Assembly (NCBI GenBank): GCA_963805985.1
Contig: CAWDWG010000009.1
Coordinates: 744,001 to 808,000 of the forward strand
Length of the DNA stretch: 64,000 nucleotides
Source: Bog-257 sp963805985
Lineage (GTDB): Bacteria > Acidobacteriota > Terriglobia > Terriglobales > Acidobacteriaceae
Direction: 5' to 3'
Part shown: positions 62,089 through 64,000 of the stretch, one piece after another
Layout: the number at the start of each line of letters is the position of its first letter
How positions within the stretch are numbered: the first letter of the stretch is position 1
The notes under the pieces: model-generated
The model's database searches: none
What the model was told of the DNA's origin: nothing
What the model saw: the letters and a program-made list of their open reading frames with translations, nothing else
Position numbers and translations under genes: made by a program

Positions 62089-63210
62089 ATGTCGATAGCC
62101 ACGCAAATCCGAACCACGCTGCGACATCCGCCCATCCCCGCGACCATGCAGGCTGCCGTCTATCGCGGTGTCAACGACGTTCGCATGGAGACCGTTCCCG
62201 TTCCGCAGATCGGAGCGGGCGAACTTCTCATCCGCGTCCACACCTGCGGCATTTGCGGCACCGACTTGAAGAAGATCTCCACCGGCTCGCATTCCGCGCC
62301 GCGCATCTTCGGGCACGAGACCACCGGCGTCATCGCGCAGGTCGGCGACAATGTTACGGATTACCGAATTGGCGATCGGGTGATGGTCTTCCACCACATC
62401 CCGTGCGGCGATTGTTATTACTGCCGGCATAAGGTCTTCGCTCAGTGCCCGACCTATAAGAAAGTTGGCGCAACTGCCGGATACGAAGCCAGCGGCGGCG
62501 GCTTTTCCGAGTACGTTCGCGTGATGGACTGGATCGTCGCGCGCGGCGGCGTGGTTCGCATCCCCGACGGCGTTTCCTTCGAGCAGGCATCTTTCATCGA
62601 GCCGGTGAACACCTGCATGAAAGGTATTGAGACGCTTGGACTTAAGCCGGACGAGATGGTTCTGGTCATGGGCCAGGGACCGATTGGCATCATTCTCGCG
62701 GTGTTAGCTCGCCGCCACGGCGTCCGGGTAATTACTTCCGATTTGCTTCCGCAGAGGCATACAATAGCTAAGGCGTTCGGTTTAGAAGAAAGCATTGACG
62801 CCTCCACCTCCGATACCGTTCGAGCCATCAAAGAAATTACGGAGGGACGTGGCGCCGACGCCGTCATTGTGGCAGTTGCGGGCAACAGCTTAATTCGCAC
62901 TGCTATGGACGCGACGCGTCCCGGCGGCAGGGTATTGCTTTTTGCGCAAACGCAGCATGGCGAGGCGACCATCGACCCCGCCGCGGTTTGTGTCGATGAG
63001 AAGAGTTTGTTGGGGTCTTACAGCGCTTCTGTGGATTTGCAGGAAGAATCGGCGCGATTTGTTCTGGGCCGCGAGATGGACCTGGAGCGGTTGATCAGCC
63101 ATCGTTTTCCGCTGGCAGAATCCGTAGAGGCGTTGCGTTTTGCTGCCCATCCCCAACCCGACTCCATGAAAGTCGTGATTCAACCGGGCAGCCAATGGAA
63201 GGACCAGTAG
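62089..63210 (+). CDS. Zinc-dependent medium-chain dehydrogenase 1
   Basis: A 373-residue MDR-family alcohol/sugar-alcohol dehydrogenase. Catalytic-zinc cysteine and histidine in TCGICGTDL and FGHETTG, the structural-zinc lobe CGDCYYCRHKVFAQC, and the NAD(P) motif GQGPIGIILAVLA. It is nearest to threonine/sorbitol-type dehydrogenases; substrate unknown. The start could be ATG 62089 or the internal ATG at 62146 (MQAAVYRG), where family similarity begins. A second MDR gene follows at once. Confidence 0.87.
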   Translation: MSIATQIRTTLRHPPIPATMQAAVYRGVNDVRMETVPVPQIGAGELLIRVHTCGICGTDLKKISTGSHSAPRIFGHETTGVIAQVGDNVTDYRIGDRVMVFHHIPCGDCYYCRHKVFAQCPTYKKVGATAGYEASGGGFSEYVRVMDWIVARGGVVRIPDGVSFEQASFIEPVNTCMKGIETLGLKPDEMVLVMGQGPIGIILAVLARRHGVRVITSDLLPQRHTIAKAFGLEESIDASTSDTVRAIKEITEGRGADAVIVAVAGNSLIRTAMDATRPGGRVLLFAQTQHGEATIDPAAVCVDEKSLLGSYSASVDLQEESARFVLGREMDLERLISHRFPLAESVEALRFAAHPQPDSMKVVIQPGSQWKDQ

Positions 63211-63211
63211 A

Positions 63212-64000
63212 GTGAACGGACAAATGACCGCGGCGGTCCTCTATGGCAAAGAGGACGTCAAGATCGAGCAGGTGCCGATCCCCAAACTGGACGAAGGCGA
63301 AGTCCTCGTCAAGGTGCAGGTTGCGCTGACATGCGGAACCGACCTCAAGGTTTATCAGCGGGGATATCACGCGCGCATGATCGTGCCGCCGGCACTGTTT
63401 GGACATGAACTGGCCGGTGTGATCGAGGAAGTTGGGCCCAACGTCCGGGGATTCCGCAAGGGAATGCGCGTGGTGGCGCTCAACTCTGCACCCTGCGGCG
63501 CATGCTTCTACTGCTCCAAGCACCAGGAAAATCTTTGCGAAGATCTGCTGTTCAACAACGGCGCTTATGCCGAATACATTCGCATCCCGCGCCGCATCGT
63601 TGAAACCAACATGCTGGCCATCCCCAAGCATGTGAGCTTCGAAGAAGCTGCCATGGTCGAGCCGCTGGCCTGCGTGCTGCGCGGTCTGCACGAAACCAAG
63701 ATGGAGATCGGCGACACGGTTGCCGTCATCGGCGCCGGCCCGATCGGGCTGATGTTCGTGCAAGTCGCCAAGCTGGCCGGCTGCAACGTAATTTCAGTTG
63801 TCAAGCGCGACTCGCAGGTTGCCGCCGCACGCCGCGTCGGAGCCACCAGCGCGGTCGAGATCACCACGGTCGACGATCCGGTGAAAGCCGTTCGCAATCT
63901 CACGCCCGAAGGCCGCGGCTGCGATGTTGTGGTCGAAGCGGTTGGACGTCCCCAGGCTTGGGAGTGGACCATCGACATGGTTCGCAAAGGCGGAACGGTG
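63212..64000 (+). CDS. Zinc-dependent medium-chain dehydrogenase 2 (partial, 3' end outside window)
   Basis: 263 residues are visible. TCGTDLKVYQRG, FGHELAGVIEEVG, the four-cysteine structural-zinc lobe CGACFYCSKHQENLC, VEPLACVLRGLHE and VIGAGPIGLMFVQVA are intact. The start is GTG 63212 after GGAAGG, two bases past the stop of MDR 1; an ATG at 63224 is the alternative. The tandem arrangement suggests a two-step conversion of a polyol or sugar, perhaps for hopanoid side chains (inference). Confidence 0.88.
   Translation, partial: MNGQMTAAVLYGKEDVKIEQVPIPKLDEGEVLVKVQVALTCGTDLKVYQRGYHARMIVPPALFGHELAGVIEEVGPNVRGFRKGMRVVALNSAPCGACFYCSKHQENLCEDLLFNNGAYAEYIRIPRRIVETNMLAIPKHVSFEEAAMVEPLACVLRGLHETKMEIGDTVAVIGAGPIGLMFVQVAKLAGCNVISVVKRDSQVAAARRVGATSAVEITTVDDPVKAVRNLTPEGRGCDVVVEAVGRPQAWEWTIDMVRKGGTV

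Overview
The window looks like a chromosomal segment of a soil- or sediment-type Acidobacteriota (Terriglobia-like) bacterium, possibly from a draft or metagenome assembly. The reasons are high GC, a very large Oar-type TonB-dependent receptor with an N-terminal carboxypeptidase-regulatory-like domain, a hopanoid locus, ornithine-lipid-type acyltransferases, and many gene-free spacers filled with interspersed palindromic repeats. The taxonomic call is inference; no rRNA gene is present.

Layout. (1) 1-5283, minus strand: an anaerobic carbon monoxide dehydrogenase operon, read as FCD/GntR regulator, cooC, a MetE/UROD-like zinc methyltransferase, a second cooC-like gene, and cooS, whose 3' end lies outside the window. 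The first three genes overlap by ATGA. (2) 5506-19520, minus strand: a cobalamin regulon with two cobalamin riboswitches. Riboswitch 2 leads cobU, cbiA (frameshifted) and btuF. Riboswitch 1 leads btuB, cobT, cobS, cobC, btuC, btuD and a giant TonB receptor. (3) 19785-26174: glnA with its terminator, a VapBC-type toxin-antitoxin pair, an OlsB/OlsA-like acyltransferase pair, and rmuC. (4) 26733-32050, plus strand: a membrane-bound formate dehydrogenase (FdnGHI type) whose catalytic subunit reads through an in-frame TGA as selenocysteine, with a SECIS-like hairpin 11 nt downstream. (5) 32093-49855: mixed housekeeping and stress genes. These include an SDR, a LytTR regulator, DinB proteins, rlmB, an M1-like pseudopeptidase, an MBL/beta-CASP RNase, purS, glmS, msrB, msrA, a MEDS protein, an orphan HicB, and a molybdopterin oxidoreductase with its cytochrome b. 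(6) 50055-52367: the most striking part, a Ro60/Rsr (TROVE + vWA) gene preceded by four tandem Y-RNA-like noncoding RNAs and a small four-cysteine protein. Two of the RNAs carry tRNA-like modules in permuted order (T-arm, acceptor closed by a GNRA tetraloop, then D-arm). (7) 52767-55873: a membrane glycosyltransferase, an STY0301-type secreted protein and a DinB gene. (8) 56222-64000, plus strand: isoprenoid and hopanoid genes (ispH, shc, hpnA, hpnG), followed by two zinc-type medium-chain dehydrogenases, the last cut by the window end.

How it fits together. CooC-dependent nickel enzyme maturation, a corrinoid-type methyltransferase fold, B12 uptake and salvage, and selenium-dependent formate oxidation all fit a metabolism that handles one-carbon compounds under low oxygen. 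That link is inference from proximity. The Ro-Y RNA locus is an RNA-quality-control module; the fourth Y RNA ends in a T tract 17 bases before the ro start codon, which suggests feedback on ro expression.

Data quality. Four genes (cbiA, the MBL RNase, the glycosyltransferase, the second DinB gene) carry single frameshifts. Three are one-base changes in homopolymers and one is loss of one copy of an 8-base tandem repeat. Assembly or sequencing error is at least as likely as gene decay.
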